DNA of 64,000 bases from Branchiostoma belcheri (taxonomy: Eukaryota; Chordata; Leptocardii; Amphioxiformes; Branchiostomatidae): positions 2,486,764 to 2,550,763 of the forward strand of contig NW_017803954.1 of the NCBI RefSeq assembly GCF_001625305.1. Direction: 5' to 3'. This document shows, piece by piece, positions 42,001 through 56,796 of the stretch (its first letter is position 1; each line of letters opens with the position of its first letter). The notes beneath the pieces are model-generated. The model saw nothing but the letters and a program-made list of their open reading frames with translations. It ran no database searches and had not been told where the DNA came from. The translations under genes and the position numbers were made by a program.

Positions 42001-45000
42001 GTGTGTCCATTTTCTCATGTGAGCGGCTGGAAAATATATTCCTCAGTCTCTGATTTGTTGTCTTCTCAGCTAGGTTCAAGATGTCAGAGTTCTACCCTTA
42101 CCTTTAGTACCTTTTGGGTGATTTGTTGGTTATGGTTGCAATATAACAGAAGGTCACATTGTTTCCTAACCTGAAGGCATATCTTGTACAGGAGCGATTA
42201 GTCTGCTAAATTGTGTTTGGTGTAGTCAGGGCACCAGACTCTTCAAGTGCCTCCTTCAAGGTCTGCTTGTTGTGGTCTCCCTCGGAAAGCTTACCCCAGG
42301 AACAAGGTATATCACTTTGGAGCAACAACCATTAGGCCTGTGTAATGATATTGTGGGCACAGCATCCTCTTGACCTCCATTTTTTGGCAAAGGAGTGCAA
42401 AGAAAGAAGCAACAAATTCTGCAGATTTTATGGTGAAGTTCCAATGTTGACGGAGGCATATTGACAAGCTTTTGTTGCTCTCGTATTTTTCAGAGCATGT
42501 TTGAAGTTCATGTGGATGTACTTGGCGGCCTTGGCCTTGTGTGGTTAATGGGCGAGACAGCTAATAGTTGCTGAGTTTCCTGTAATTTGGATGCATTGAT
42601 AGGCTCACTGTAGTTTTAAGACCTTTTTGCGTGACAAATGTTCCCAGGCTAGTTACCTTTAAATTATGACTTGGCTTGAGTACATTTACTGCTCACACAA
42701 TGTATATACAAGCCGACGTTTACGTGTCCGGCTTGAAATATTCAAATTGCATGACTAGAAGTGATCTGGCTATGGTTAGCCTGTGTTTACAAGTTGGGAA
42801 GGAAGCTTTGTAACTGAGATGTTACCGATCCTTTCATTGCTAGACTTTTATAACATGGATTCTAACAGGAAACAGGCTCTTAATATGAGATGTTGTTTTG
42901 GACATATTAACAGCTTGTTTCAGTTCTTCAGCTTTTAGGTCCAGATTTTAATTCCGTTCTGCTGTTAGATCTGGTACTACAGTGAGGGAAGAGTACTTTC
43001 TGTGGAGCTGACATGTCTCTCGGTTACCTTGATATCCTGGGAGCTTCCACACAGCAGGGGGGGGGCAGAACTGCTGCAAAGTTGTTTTCGGGACAACATC
43101 ATGCAATGTTTTGAATGGTACTGCCTTTCTTAACTTTAGAGTCATCTGGGGGAATGTGAAAAGGCAGTTTGACATTTGAAGAAAAAGGGAGACATCCAAT
43201 AAAACTGGGTACCAGTTGAAAGACTGTCCATGTGCCACACTAGAACAGCTGAACTCTTATATCTGCTCTGAGATTAACTTTTGACAGGACCTCCTGCTGA
43301 GGATAGTCAGAAATACTACCCAAGGTCAACTGGTAGACAGTATATTATTCCATTTGGCTGTAAACCTCTCTACCATCTTCTGCTTCAGTGTCTATTAGTT
43401 TAAGTATATCAATTTCCAATACAATTGTGTATTACTATTAGTCTGCAAGTTAGGTACATTTTGTACTTATACCGTTCTTGGAATATCGATATGATATGTC
43501 AAAAAGCTTTTGAAAGTTGAAAAAGCTAGGTGAGGCAGAGATGTTAGCTTAGATTCATGTGTACATGCTGATAAACAAGCATAGAAAGGGTTTGTGTTGG
43601 ACACAGACATGCCGGAATCTCCCAGGGTACATGTATTTCATTGGAACTTACTTTGTATGTAAGCTAGTGTGGTGCTCAGGGCTAGCTTTTGTAGGTAAGT
43701 GGCCATTCTCCCTCCTACTGTTCTAGGAAAATAGTTTGTCCCACTAGGGAGCTGGTTTGTCCTAGATTCTTGGCAGGCTCCATGGTGGGCCTTATACAGT
43801 TCCAGTTGGTGCAAACAGAACTGCAGCAAAAACACAAACCTCCTTCCTTCTACACTCCCTGCCTGTTACCAACAAAAACGTGCAGATACGTAACAGTGTA
43901 ATTTATGAAGGAATTTAATTAAATACGGCAGTTACTCATAGTTATCATGAAAAGAATACATTTCAACTTTTATTTATCTTCCAACTGCTAAAAAATGATG
44001 GCTGCAAACTTTTAACTGTACAAGCATACATATATACAAAAAGTACCTCTACACGAAGTGCCACATTAGCATAATGCACTGAAGTGCTTGGTAAGGTGTT
44101 CATTGTTTCCCAATCACATTACTGGACGACAGCTGGAAAGAATGTGTGAGTTCTTTATGGGATCATTTGTAGGAGCATTGTGCCTATTCCTTCTGTCTGT
44201 CATGGATCGCTGGAGTTCTGAACTCTGCACAGTTGGGCTGAGGGTTTCCACAAACACGGAAGCAGGTTTATTGTAAGGAATCAGTGGTTGGGGCTATAGA
44301 AAATAGAATTGTAAATTGTATGTACAGTCTTGAATTGAAAAAGTATTTGCAAACAGTAAATTATTAGAGTGAAAAACAAAAAGTTTCTTGTATACCTAAT
44401 GCAGGGAAACAAAACATATACCTGTCTTCCTGATCCGTATTGTATCACTTATTATTGTATTACCAGTACATATGCGTGGAATTGTATATGCTCTAAATAT
44501 AGCAAGATTATTGATGCAATAAAAGTCATGTCCTAGCCTAGTTGCCCGACCCACAGCACTTACATTGTCAAATTTTACCCTTTTGGTAGATAATCATGAT
44601 CACTAAGTATAAATTATATAATTTGGTATAGGCAAATTGGATCATTCAACTACTGTAGTCTATAGTATACTGTAGTCTAGTCAGCACTTTTTCTTGATGG
44701 CTATCCTTGGTTCTAAACATTATTCCATTCTGTCCTTGAAAGGTGCTTAAACAGTGATAACATTCTGCTTGCCTCAGGTTATAGTTTGCATTGGACAAAC
44801 ACAAGTTGATCCCTGCTTGCCCTTGATTTTCTAATCCCCCGGGGCCTATTTGTATATGGGGTAGGAAACACGACATTAGTGATACCATGTTAGAACTGGA
44901 ATGTAAACAGGGCTCAGGCTCAAGGTGGATGACTCCCAGAGATCCAGACTACAAAGGGATGCTAGGAGAGTCAGAATTCAGAAGCCACAGTTGAGAAACT

Positions 45001-45884
45001 GTCGGGACATACCTGGCTTTTCTTTTCTACTCAAAGCAGCAATGACATGTCATTGGTGTCAAAGAGCTACTCTGATCAGTGAAAATCTACAGGCAACAGG
45101 CTACAGTAAGACTAAAAGTTGGTCTTCTTCTCTAGTGGTAGAAAAGGAGACCAACTCTTCCACTACATCAACGTGTGCAATAGAGGTTTACCTTAAAAAT
45201 GTTTTCTAGTTTCTCTGTGTTATACTGTATTCCTTGGCATCACAGAGTTAGTATGGATGGCCAGCGAGCTAAATGCATCTGTATCTGTATACCCGGTATA
45301 ACCACCCTTCAGCATAACCTACCAGCTTTGCAGGCACACAGTGTGGTGGCAGCTGGCTAAATGCAGTAGCTTTTATTTGTGCTGCACACTTCATACGTGT
45401 GCTTCGAAAACCTGCTTTTCTTTATTTTGTCATGCAGGCGCAAGAAAACGTACAGTAGGGTTTGGCAAAGCTACTGTCATCTGCTGTGGATATGTGCCTA
45501 TCATGAGGTTAATATATCCTGTTAGCTAAACAGTAAGCCTGTTTGCCCAGTCCCCTGTACTTCTCCCAGGGTCTCCTGTGTGAATTCTGCTCTACAGGAC
45601 CAATGGTAATGGTTGAGCCAATGGTCTGAGCACTACCTGTCAGTGGACATGTCTTGTCAGGTGTGTTTACTCAAGGAGATGATATCTTAATGAAGGCACC
45701 TCCTTATCTAGGGTTGGAAGACCCTCTCTGATAACCCCCTTGTTCTCAGGAACATCACTGAATGCCTCTGACTCCACAAACACCCTAGATTCCAGACAAC
45801 AGGGGGTATCTTTCATGACTCACCAACAAAACATACTGCAGTGCAAGCCATAATGTATTATAGAAAACTTCATATGATTTGGAC

Positions 45885-46096
45885 TACTGTAATTCACTTT
45901 ATGTTCACGGTAGCAAAATTTCACGGTCTGAGAAAAATGGACATGTTCACGTAACTATATGTTCACGGTGGTGACAGGTGCAGGAACAAGAAAATCCAGG
46001 AATTATTTGTTAACTGTAATGATAAGTTCACTTTACACAAGAGACAGTGAAAACAGTGAACTTATCAGTACAGTGAACAAATCAGGAATTACAGTA
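45885..46096. mobile_element. Tc1/mariner-type MITE, reference copy
   Basis: The 212-bp element starts TACTGTAATTCACTTTATG and ends CAGGAATTACAGTA, with terminal inverted repeats and TA borders. Inside, TTCACGGTCTGAGAAAAATGG and AATTATTTGTTAAC (taken separately) are shared with the copies at 55704 (opposite orientation) and 63253. Confidence 0.65.
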
Positions 46097-49000
46097 TTAC
46101 TTCTTGAGTTGTAAGTTTTACAGAAACTGTCAGGCAAATGACATGGTTATTAACTTATTAGTAAGACTTTTAGTGTGACATTTGGTTAGAAAAAATGCCA
46201 TGTCACTATGATATTCTACTTCTTAGCTGTTGCCTTTTTTTACCTTTGAGTCAGACCCTGCTACTTTTACCAATTCAGGTATAGACAAGTGTATCATTTG
46301 CAAACAGGTGAAATAAAAGCTATAGGCTTAGTGTGTGCTAACAGACAAGATATAGACAGATAAGATATAACTTAAGTATGCTGCAAACATTTTCTTGAAG
46401 TATTTCAAAGTCTCCACACAAATTTCAAGTGGCAGTGGTGGCGCCTTGTCACCTGTCCCCCAAATATTCTTATCTTTTTTTGTTGACATGCTACACAACT
46501 CAAGATACCAGTATTTGCTCAGAGCTCATGACATGAGAAATGTTCATTATAAATACAAAGGGATCATCCCTAAAGTTAGTCTGTTACTTCAACCCAAAGT
46601 TATATTGTTTTCAATGTTCCTGTAATCATGATCGTTTGTTTGTTTGCTGTAATCATGATAAATGAAGTCTTAGAGAAATGATAATTTCCATTTCTAGTGC
46701 TCAATATGAAGAACATATTACTATATAAGCTGGTCTTAGAGGTTATATAATAAAGCTTGGTGGGTTAGTTTAGTTTTACATGTCATGTACTGCATGATGC
46801 AGTCTTATGAGATGGCCCCACCCCTTCTGAGCACAACAGGTGTCTGATTGTACAGGTGTTTAGTTTGTTCTGCATATTGTTTGGGTGGTCCAGATTTAGG
46901 TCAGCTATGCACCTTTTGTTTGTGGCTATCTCAGGCCTGAAAACATTAGTTATGTGGGAGCTGATATAATCACTCTAGATTGTGACACACAATAGAAGTC
47001 TGGGATAAGTATTTTGTAGACTTCTGTCTCGGTTGTAGTCTGTGGACTATGTATTATCTCATCCATTCTATCCATATTGCAGATCATTGTTCTTCTGTTT
47101 CTGTAACTTTGCTGGCTCTGCTTCTGAATACAGGCCTTACTGGCTCCTGACAAAGGACTATTACATATGAAAATCTCAGAAGGGGACAGCCAGGAAAAGT
47201 ATTACTCCTCCATAGCCCATTTGATTACCAACTTTTCATGTACCTTAATACTGTTTTGGACTTCCATGCTCATTTATACCTGAAAAAATGCTGGTGTGGG
47301 TATGCTAGTGGGTTGGAGTGTGCTCCCCTGGGAAAATTTTGAAATCTTGACAATCTGAAACGGTATTTCCTGCATTTTAGAGGACAAATTTTGCTGGTCG
47401 ACTATATAAGCTTAGTTTTATAATATCTCTTTCCATATCATAACACGCTGATTTTTGTCCATCAAAGATGACGGACTGGGCAAATTTTTTATCCATCATG
47501 TACGGCAAAATCCTGTCAAGTGACGGAAAGATTGACGCTGGCTGGAATACTGCCAGGGAATATCCTTTTGAATCCAGGTAGGCACCTTGTAAATATACAA
47601 CAATCAAGATTTTAACCAAATGCCCAATAATCACAGCAAGTGGCACAGACACCCAGTAGTGTGAGTGCCTTTGAAGACACCTGTGTTGAGAATAAGCAGC
47701 CTACTGTAATCGCTACTCAGGGCCCTCTAATTATGTGTAGATTGCAACGTTGTTCCTAATGACTGTGCTGTAACTGAGGAGTCAACAGAGGTTGATGAGG
47801 TGACTTCTCAAGGCTGGGGCTGAAGCCCACAGGTGCCAGTGGAACTGAAGGGAACATTGTTCTGTAGTCAGTGATATGATTACAGAGGGGTAACAAGTTT
47901 GAAAATCCACTCTGCAAACGTGACACACACAATGTAGGCAGCTCTTTAACATTTAGTCAAGACTGCATACCATGTTGGAGCCAGGAATATTTTTGCTAAA
48001 CTTTTGTTAATGTTGTATTAAAGGTTTTAGCCATTTGGCTATGGTTTGGCTTTTTGCTCTCTATTGGTTACCGGATTAGGCACAGGTTAAGGTGTGAGAA
48101 TTATGTGAAGTTTTGAACCACAGAAATAAACTGAATTGCTGTTTTAAAAGTTTTAAATTATCTGCAGTTGTCTTATATATATCTGAATATAATCACGTGA
48201 TGCCACGTGGCGAAACACACCAGTACAAGCTGTGTAAGCAGGACTTGAGGTAATGCCCAACCCAACTGATGCTTGATTGAACAATATAGCTCTCCAATAA
48301 GCACATATCATCGATTGTGGCTTGCCCTGGTAGCCCTTATAACCACACAACTGCCCAAACTGTTGCAGGTTTTGTCAAACAAATTGAAACATGCATTCCA
48401 GCCTTTGATGATAAGATGTCATGGCGGTAGGTCCTGGGTGATGATGGTTTGATTACTACAAGTGCTTACAGCTGTTAATTTGTCCTTCTGTTTTAGCCTC
48501 TGGGCATCTGCATTCCTTCTTGCTAAAAGATAGATAAACATGGAGATATTAAGGATTTCTTGATAAACATGTGCCTTTTTTTCAAGACCCAATTTACACA
48601 ACGGCAAAAAAATGACGTACGCACATGACCATACCATACGGAAACTGAGTACATCAGATTTTTCCTGCTTTGATGGCATACGGGGTATGTCAAAGCAGGA
48701 ATCTATACAAAGGAAGAACTTGTATGCCAGCATGCATCCCCAATTTTCGTACACCAGGCTTTTGCCTACATGTAAATCAACGAGGACTCTGCAGTCACAG
48801 ATACTCCGGATTTTTTCCTAAGATAGAAAGATGAATGGAACGGAATGCATGAAAAGATGAAAGAAGTCAAGAAAAGATAAACATGTATTTTTGGAAAAAG
48901 GGTAAGTCTCTGACAAGGAAAGAAAACACAAGGATGAAATGGAATGGGACAGAATCTGTATGATTGCCTATATCCTGCTCTCCTCAGTGACAAGTGCCCA

Positions 49001-50263
49001 TCAAGTTGTACCAAAGTTTACTTTTCCAGCTGGAACATCAGAGGATAAGATGAGCTAATCCTCCTCCATGGATTAGTGGCCATTGTTTGCCAGATCTGTC
49101 TTAATCCTTTACACCTGTTCACAAAGTAGCGGTCCTCTCTGGACACTCAATTGTCCAACTGTGATCTTATGGTGGGAAAGAAATGATTACATTATGGACC
49201 AGGACCTAAGTAGGTCACCACAAGGAAATTATCAAACAGTTACCAGCTGTTTTTCTTCTATAAAGAACTGTCTGTTGCATGTTGTCATTGGATAAGTCAA
49301 ATTATTTCTTAAGATATTAGATGATAATTTTGTTACTGTTGGCTCAATCTTTGGACCACCTGTGTTCTTTCAAGAAGGAAGAAATCTGTAATCTCTCATA
49401 TTGCCTTCTTGTAACCATGTACTGTATCTTTATAAAAATGTTCTAACACAACTGCCGAAATATTTCAATTGTTGAAGTTGATTGGTATTTTTTTTTGGCA
49501 GCGTGAGCCTAAATTTTCCAAAGTCTTGGCATAGTCAACCTTTAGCACTGTGTCTTTTCAATTATTAAAAATCAATTTAGTTCTGCAGTTCTCCCACCCA
49601 TACATAAGACGTTAAAGACTAGTTTACGGCATATCTGGGGTACCGTAGTGGAACAAAGAATCTGGTTACACTGCCTGCCCTTTTCCACTGCTTTAACACC
49701 ATGAATACTTGTTTGCTTAATGTTAAGATAACATTGAAATAGTACAAATTTCTTTCTCCTAATTATGTGTAAGTGGGGGCTTTGATGCATGCTTTTTCGG
49801 TTCAAAGATATCGTAAAACTGCAAGCTTGGAAAAGTGAAGCACAAAGAGTTGTGTTTTTTCTCTACCGTTGCAGACAAATCTCTGTTGAACTTGCATTCT
49901 GCTATGTTTTAGTATAGTTTTGGACAATATGGTATTGGCATGCCATCTAAAATGCAAAATTGTCCAGGAGTGTACCTTTGCTTTTGCTGTACCTGGCTTT
50001 TGTATAAATGTAGTATAAATTGGAGGGAACCCGCTACCTAGCTGAATGGATTTGCTATAATACTATGTTATATCACTTGACCCTAATCAGCTACCATATC
50101 TCAGAATGGCACAAAAGATAAAAGACATTTTTTGGATGGTCCATTAATAACCGAATTGGATACTTGATATGGAAAACAACATAATCATATCCAGAATGAG
50201 ACTGACTCACACTGTAATTGTATCCTACATCACCAGTTCTGAATTTTCCTCTCTACATGTATG

Positions 50264-50530
50264 TAGCCTGGGTGACAGGCTGTTCTCAGGGCCTTCACAG
50301 GCCAGTTCCTGGGCTCCAGGGCCAACATGCCCCAAGGAAATTAAACCACAACCCCCTAGCCTGGGTGCTAGATTGTTACCAGGAGCAGTAAACAGGCTTG
50401 CTTTTTAGCTCCAATCATTTTTACCATAGACATCCCCTCAGATAGTCACCAAGTAGGCCTTGATCCCCAACGCTGGCTAACTCTGGGCTAACTTGGGGCA
50501 TAGTGTGCTATGGGTCTGGCATCCAGGCTA
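50264..50530. mobile_element. Inverted-repeat element, TAGCCTGGGTG ends
   Basis: The left end TAGCCTGGGTGACAGGC pairs with the right end GTCTGGCATCCAGGCTA. A third TAGCCTGGGTGC occurs inside at about 50357, which suggests a nested or composite copy. The element is GC-richer than its flanks and has no coding frame. Confidence 0.5.
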
Positions 50531-53500
50531 CCCTCTACAGTGTCAAATGTGGAAATGTCCCATAAAGAGGAGCCTTTCAGGACTTGTGTAGCCATGATGT
50601 TTTGATCAAGATCTCATTTCAGATAGTCCACACCATGGGTTCTGTTCCAGATGGAGTGTGTCATGTGTCTGTCTCCTCCTGTTAGCTGCACCAGACCTGT
50701 TCTCCAGTAAACTGGCAAGTTTTATAGCCTAGGTGTCTTCCCCTGGGACAGGCAGTTTATCTCCTGCAGTAATTCATGAACTTGGTTTCTTGGGTCACTT
50801 CATGTCCACTTGAAGTTGGCACACCGAACGTCGTGAATCTTTAGGGTGCCCTGTTGGTTGCTATAACAACCAAAGGATGTGGACTAAGATTAGAAAAAGA
50901 CTGATCCTTTTGATAGTCAAGTAGGAGTTCCATAGTTATAATATCACAGTGTGTTTGTCACAATAGTTTTGATCATAGCATTTTATCTAGCCTGGTTTTG
51001 GGGGTGGGGGTGGGGGTCTCTAGGGCCCCAAGAACCCCCCCCCCAAGAGTTGATGCTGTGGCAAATTATCCATAGCTTCAAGTTCTCTGCTGCATTTGCT
51101 GTAATTTTTGTGTACATTGACTGAGTGCAAAAAATGTAAAGATGAAAATAGTTACCCACTGCTACTGCCCTGTGGCTTGTCTATTGGAACCAGCAGTGAC
51201 CTCCACTCTCTCTGGATCCTCCTGTGGTCACAAGAATGACACCTCAGATGACACAGGCTGTGAATTAAGCTCAATTTCAGGGGTGCTGTACACCTAGGTC
51301 ATGGCATGTGACATGTGGGTGTGTCTCTGGCAAGAGCTACAATTGGAGAATTTTGGAAAAAAGGGAATGCATTTGGGGGGGGGGTGGCATGTCAAAACCA
51401 TACATGTATATTGTTACCAGGTCTGATGCAGTTTCAATGCCAGGAACAAGATCCTTCACAAGTTCACAACATAGATCATCAGCTAACAATGTATACTCCC
51501 AACAACATGAAAACGACAAATTGATTTCAGAAGCTGACAGGTTTTCCTGAACTGAAAGTATGGTCTTTTTTACCACCAGCTGGACCCGTTGATGCTCTGG
51601 CTGTGTAAGGAGAGATATTCCAGTAACTGCTGAACTCTGAATACCAATAGTTCCCACACAGAGCCGGCCCTTTCAAGTTAGAGACTGGGTCGCAAGGTGG
51701 TCAAGCTTTGTCACACTTAAAATGCTGCAAACAAGTGTCAGCTGCCTGCAGAGCTTTCTTCTGTGCATTGCCAAGTTTCAAGAGTACAAAATGTATATAC
51801 AAAAGATACTCAAAGGCTGTTGAAGTTTAACTTGTTTACTTTCCTTCTGTTGATGTCCCTTTGTAACAAATACAGAAATCTCTGATTACTGATAAGAAAA
51901 TGAAGACCTCCCCACTCCTACTACTGTAGTACAGTAGTACTAGTAAAGAGAAAAGCTAGGCCTAGATCTGTTCTTTCATTCAAACTGTATTTTTCTGAAC
52001 GGCCTTTTTTCTTTATGTACAATCATTAAAGGTCTTCGTTTACTATTTTTCAGCTCCATTAATAAGGCAGGTGTCACTTACCCATAATACAAATCACCTC
52101 AAAGTCAAAAGTGAAGAAATTTTTTCTTTCTAGAAAGTCCAAATTCTTGGAACATTTCCTTGTTAATCTAATCCTCTGTTTATCCTCTGGTCCAGGCAAG
52201 TCTCCAAGATACATTGAGTCTTGAAGACATTCCTATGGTGATGGCTGATTAAATCTCAATAAGAATTTGCACCTTGCAATGTGTGGAGCTGGCCTTCCTT
52301 ACAGAAGGGTGTGGGGATCGTGAGAACAACCTTGGAGGTGGCACACAGACTGCCACCCTGTCAGGACCACTAGACATAACAAGTAGGGAGAACGGCAACG
52401 ACGGATACCTTCATGTTTTGTGTTAATAGTAACAAATACATCCTTGCTGCAAATGTGCCGGCACAGTTCTTTATAGGGCCGGCCTAGGTTCAGATCGCAA
52501 ATGGGAATCTCTAGAACAAGTCAGGAGGGAGAGGCAAGGTTTCCTCTGTCATGACTGTGAGGCACGCTCACGCTGTGACTGAGCTTCTTGTGAATATTAA
52601 ACTGAAATTCACATTGACATTGATCTTACCTATGTGTGACATGGTTAAATGATGGATCAGTGGTAGGTTAGATGTGGCAAAGTCTTGTGTTTTGTCTGGG
52701 CACAGTTCTGTTTCCTTCTTTCGTTTCACTTGACCTCTTGGAGACCAAGTTCTATATTGGTGTGTATGACTTCTAATTCCAGACAGGGTTCGGCAATACA
52801 TCAACATAGAAACATGCCTCTACCTTATTTAACTCTAAACATCTGTAACCAATTACTGCGTTAGCTTCATTTCATGAAATTCTTTAGATGATAGTATCAT
52901 CATCAACTTGATTAATTGTTGTAATTGAATGCATTTGCTTGCTTTAATTGTTGTACAATATTGCGAGGGGCCTGTGGTTTTGATAAATTTAGGTCACAGG
53001 ACATCCTGGTAAAGTAACCTATATGTGGACTGATCCATGATATCACCCCAAATATGTATCATCTAACCTTTCCAGTAAGGTCATGCAGTCGTTTCCAATA
53101 TGCCTTGGTCTAGAATTGTATAACCGAAATGAACACATTGCTGGTGTATATTACTAATATAAACCAGCAGTTTGTTCAGTGGCATGCGTTATCATTCAAG
53201 ATTGTGCAATCTAAACCGGTGCCATGTTCAGTAGCATAGGTGATCACTTATGACTGTATAACCTAGACTAGCCCTGACAGTCAGTGGTGTAGGTATTTGT
53301 GTTGAACTGTACAGCTGAAGTCAGTGCAAACATGCAGTGTTCAGTGGCCATATATGCATTTTGCAGATATTTCAAGTTTTGCAGAAGAAAAATTAAGCAA
53401 CCTTCAATTTGCAGACTGAAAAATATCAGGCTATGGGTTTCAATGGTGTCAGCCTCCGTGGATACGGCCGTAGTTTTGCAGTGAAAGTATTTCAGAATTG

Positions 53501-54480
53501 CAGAGCAAAATTTTGACATTCTGCACTATTGCAAAACACTGAAAAAAGCATTTCTACCCCTAGTGGCTTTGGTAAGATTTTGAAGCTCCATAAAATGAAC
53601 TTTTCAGTCTAGGTTTGGTTGTGAAAAAGACGAATATATTCCAAAATGCGATTCACTTATCCTTGTAAAACTTGCAATGATGGTCTACTTAGGTCTACTA
53701 AGGTCTACTTGTACAACTTGTATATGCTCAGTGTCTTCTTCACCATGGCTATGTGCCCATTCCTGAATTGCATACTGGCATTTTTAACAAGTGTCTTCTT
53801 TCTAAACATACTCTGCACATCAAGCATCTTATCGGCTCACATTCTTCCCTGAGGCAGCCATTTTGAATAGCTGGCTGTAAATCTCACAAACCTTTTACCC
53901 TCTTCAGGAGCAGTTTGCTGAGTTGCAGACTGAAGTAAACCTTACTGCGTGGTCACATTTGTTATCGGACATTGTGCAATTTTGATGTTTGTACGATTTT
54001 CAAGCTATGACAGGAGCAATTGCAGACAAGGTTCTTAGACAGCCCTTTTGACACCTAAGTTGCATGCAACTTGCACGACTAACCCAAGAATACTTTACAT
54101 ATGTGATTGCAGGACAATTATACAATGTATGTGATCAGGCCCTTATCTGGGAGGAGTGCAGGGCCTTGAAAATATGCCAGAAAAAGGAATAAAGAAAGTA
54201 GGAATGGGAGTTGAAGAAGTTGAAGTTGAGAAGAAGTTGAAAAAGAAAATATGAAGAGACTTAAACTCAGTTGGTTTGCTTGGAAATGGTCACAATCTAA
54301 CAACCAGTGGGATATCAAAGTCACCAACTATTTGATATTCTGTACTAGAATCAAAGTGAATTGAATGAATGAAGAGATGAATGAGTTGATGAATCAGTAA
54401 ACAAGTATGACCAGGCTAGAATTTGGCACACCCATCTTCCTGACTGACAGACAGTAACATCCCAGCACACCTGTTGTATC

Positions 54481-54690
54481 TCTGCACCAACCACAAATCA
54501 GACCGACAAGCACTTTATCCTGGTGCCGCTCATTAATTCAATCACCGCTAATTGAGTGTTCTCCCCTGTAATTATCCCTGCCGACTGTCCTAAGTGGTAC
54601 TTAACACTGGGCCTGGAGTATGTCAGGTGAGCGGAAGGTCTCCGGTGTGATTGGTCATTAAGGTTACACAGTTTTAATTAATTGGTTCTT
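54481..54690. promoter_or_regulatory. Candidate intronic enhancer rich in homeodomain-type sites
   Basis: Within 210 bp there are ATTAAT, CTAATTG, TAATTA, an NKX2-like CTAAGTGG, CATTAAGG and TTTTAATTAATTGG. The block is GC-richer than its flanks and free of the repeats seen elsewhere. The function is inferred from motif density only. Confidence 0.3.
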
Positions 54691-55703
54691 GTTCAGACAG
54701 GAAAATACCTTTAAAAAACCTCAATTCCCAAGCACAAGTGTGTGTGCAGACAAAATAAACCAAGCTGGCATGTTCAAATTCAACTCATTAAATACACCTG
54801 TTGTGTTAGGCTGTTTAACATGTAGGACTATTGAAACTGTAGTAGCAGCTAACTTCTTTTGATCCTGTAATGCTTATACTTGATTTATGCTTGTAAAACT
54901 TAAAAGGTAGAATTGAACAATAGTCACTCTGACTTCCAAAGAAGCAAGTTTCATTTCCAGTTAGCTCAGTATGGTTTGGTACAAAGAAGGAATACATTTT
55001 TAAACAGATTGTTCCCTAACAAACTCATGTGACAATGAGTCAATGACAAGATCTGTATGTAAAGTTGAGCATTAGAAACAATAGATGGACAAGCTGCGTA
55101 TTTCCAACCTCTATTGTTATATAACCATTTATGCAATTCACACTTTCAAAATCCCTTTGCTCAGTTTGCCCTGTATCTTTGCTACATGTACTAGATGACT
55201 ATGGCCTTGGCCTGTTCATCAGCACCTTGCAAAAAATATAAACATGTGAATCTAGAATTCTACATACTGAAGGTATTTAGAAAGAGCATCTTGGCATTCA
55301 CCGTTAAGGCAGTTGCTACTAAATCCAACATGTTAACTCATTCCTGGGACATGTGTGTTCCTCTTGCAGGTGTGCTTACTAGTAGTCCTTGAGAAGAGAA
55401 GCCCAGCCAACTGGCTGTGTCAAACTTGCAAATCCAACTGGGATGCCTCTCAACAAAAGCTCATTATCACCAGGATCACAGTTGACAAAACTGGCTGTGT
55501 GCCCACCTGATTAAAAGCTTTCTTTAATGGGATATCAATGAGGATGGGAGCAGACATTGTCTAAATATTGACACCTAGGACAAAGGGGCCCCTACCAAGG
55601 GGGAGGGGCACAGACCTGGAAAAACTAGCAATATATGTCCCTGGGGAAGCAACTGTCTGACAGTTTTAGGAAATGAAATATCCAGATGCTCAAGGCAGGT
55701 ATA

Positions 55704-55922
55704 TACTGTAAATCACAATTTTTTTGCGGTACTTTTATATTCACAGTTCTTACGGTCACTTCTATACCGCGAACTTATCATAACCTTGAACAAATAATTT
55801 GCTGACTTCCTTTTTGCTGTCCTTGCCACCAGCGCAAAAGTATACCGGGTAGTTCCCAGAACTTGTCCATTTTTCTCAGACCTTATACTTTTGCTACCAT
55901 GAACATAAAGTGATTTACAGTA
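55704..55922. mobile_element. Tc1/mariner-type MITE, inverted copy
   Basis: It starts TACTGTAAATCAC and ends AAAGTGATTTACAGTA. The body matches the 45885 copy in reverse orientation, for example CCATTTTTCTCAGACC against GGTCTGAGAAAAATGG. TA at both borders; 219 bp; no coding capacity. Confidence 0.65.
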
Positions 55923-56645
55923 CTCGCGATGTTTTTGTTCTTGGAAGTAAGGGGTTTGGTACTGACTTATATGCTTTTCTGGACAGCCCAATTTTGGGAG
56001 CCCCTATAAAAAGTTTAAAAGATAACTCTACAGTGTATGATAAAACATTGTGTTATATGTAGGAAAGAAATTGTATTGTATGGCATGGTCATGATGGTGT
56101 TTAAAATGAGCCTTTGAATAGAGGCTTCTGCCATATGATATGTTCGTATTCCTCTTTAAAATGACCTTTAGCCACAAGCATCCCAGATAGGCACTGATCC
56201 TGTGATGGTCCTACTTGTCAAGAGGCTGTAAGAATCACAAGCAGCTTTTACAGATCTCCGCTGTGTTGACAGAAGGAATGGCTGGGGTAATGCTCTGACT
56301 GTCCAAATAACCTGGGTCAGCTCTGATGTTGTCAAGTTGAGATGTGAAAGAAAACAACAACCACAGGATGGTAGCATCATGCATGTATGCGTTAAACTTG
56401 TAGTTGAGTTACCATACCGAATATTGTATTACAAGGCTTTTGATACAAGTCTATGGAGTCTATGATTCTAATGAGGGTAATGTACAGGGAAGAGGGAAGG
56501 CTGGACTGGGAGTGGGAGTGTATGTGTGTAGTGTTTGTGTGTTCCCATACTATGAGAGCCAAAAGAAATACACAAGTTGTCAGATATACAAAGTAGAAAC
56601 AGAAGTGGGGGATACAATGCATGCTAAAAATATGCCCTCCTGGTA

Positions 56646-56796
56646 CAGGGCTCAAAATAATGGGTGCATGTGCACCTTAGTGCACCCAAATTTGGAGCTG
56701 TGCACCCAGTTTTCTTCTGATATATGGTCCACCCAAGAAATTTCTTAGATTGGGTGCACCAGTGCACCTGTTCCGAAAAATGAATTTCGAGCCCTA
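56646..56796. mobile_element. hAT-like MITE, copy 2 (short form)
   Basis: The 151-bp element starts CAGGGCTCAAAAT and ends ATTTCGAGCCCTA. It is flanked by TGGTA on both sides (56641-56645 and 56797-56801). The interior is dominated by GGGTGCAC/GTGCACC inverted motifs. It is the shortest of the three related copies. Confidence 0.65.

Noticed and set aside
44925-45209. 94-codon frame starting MDDSQRSRLQRDARRVRIQK
   Set aside because: The basic start looks protein-like, but nothing after it matches a family and there is no supporting exon structure.
50999-51050. G-run and C-run pair, possible G-quadruplex or terminator-like hairpin
   Set aside because: Simple G/C homopolymer tracts are common in these introns, and a terminator reading does not apply to eukaryotic DNA.
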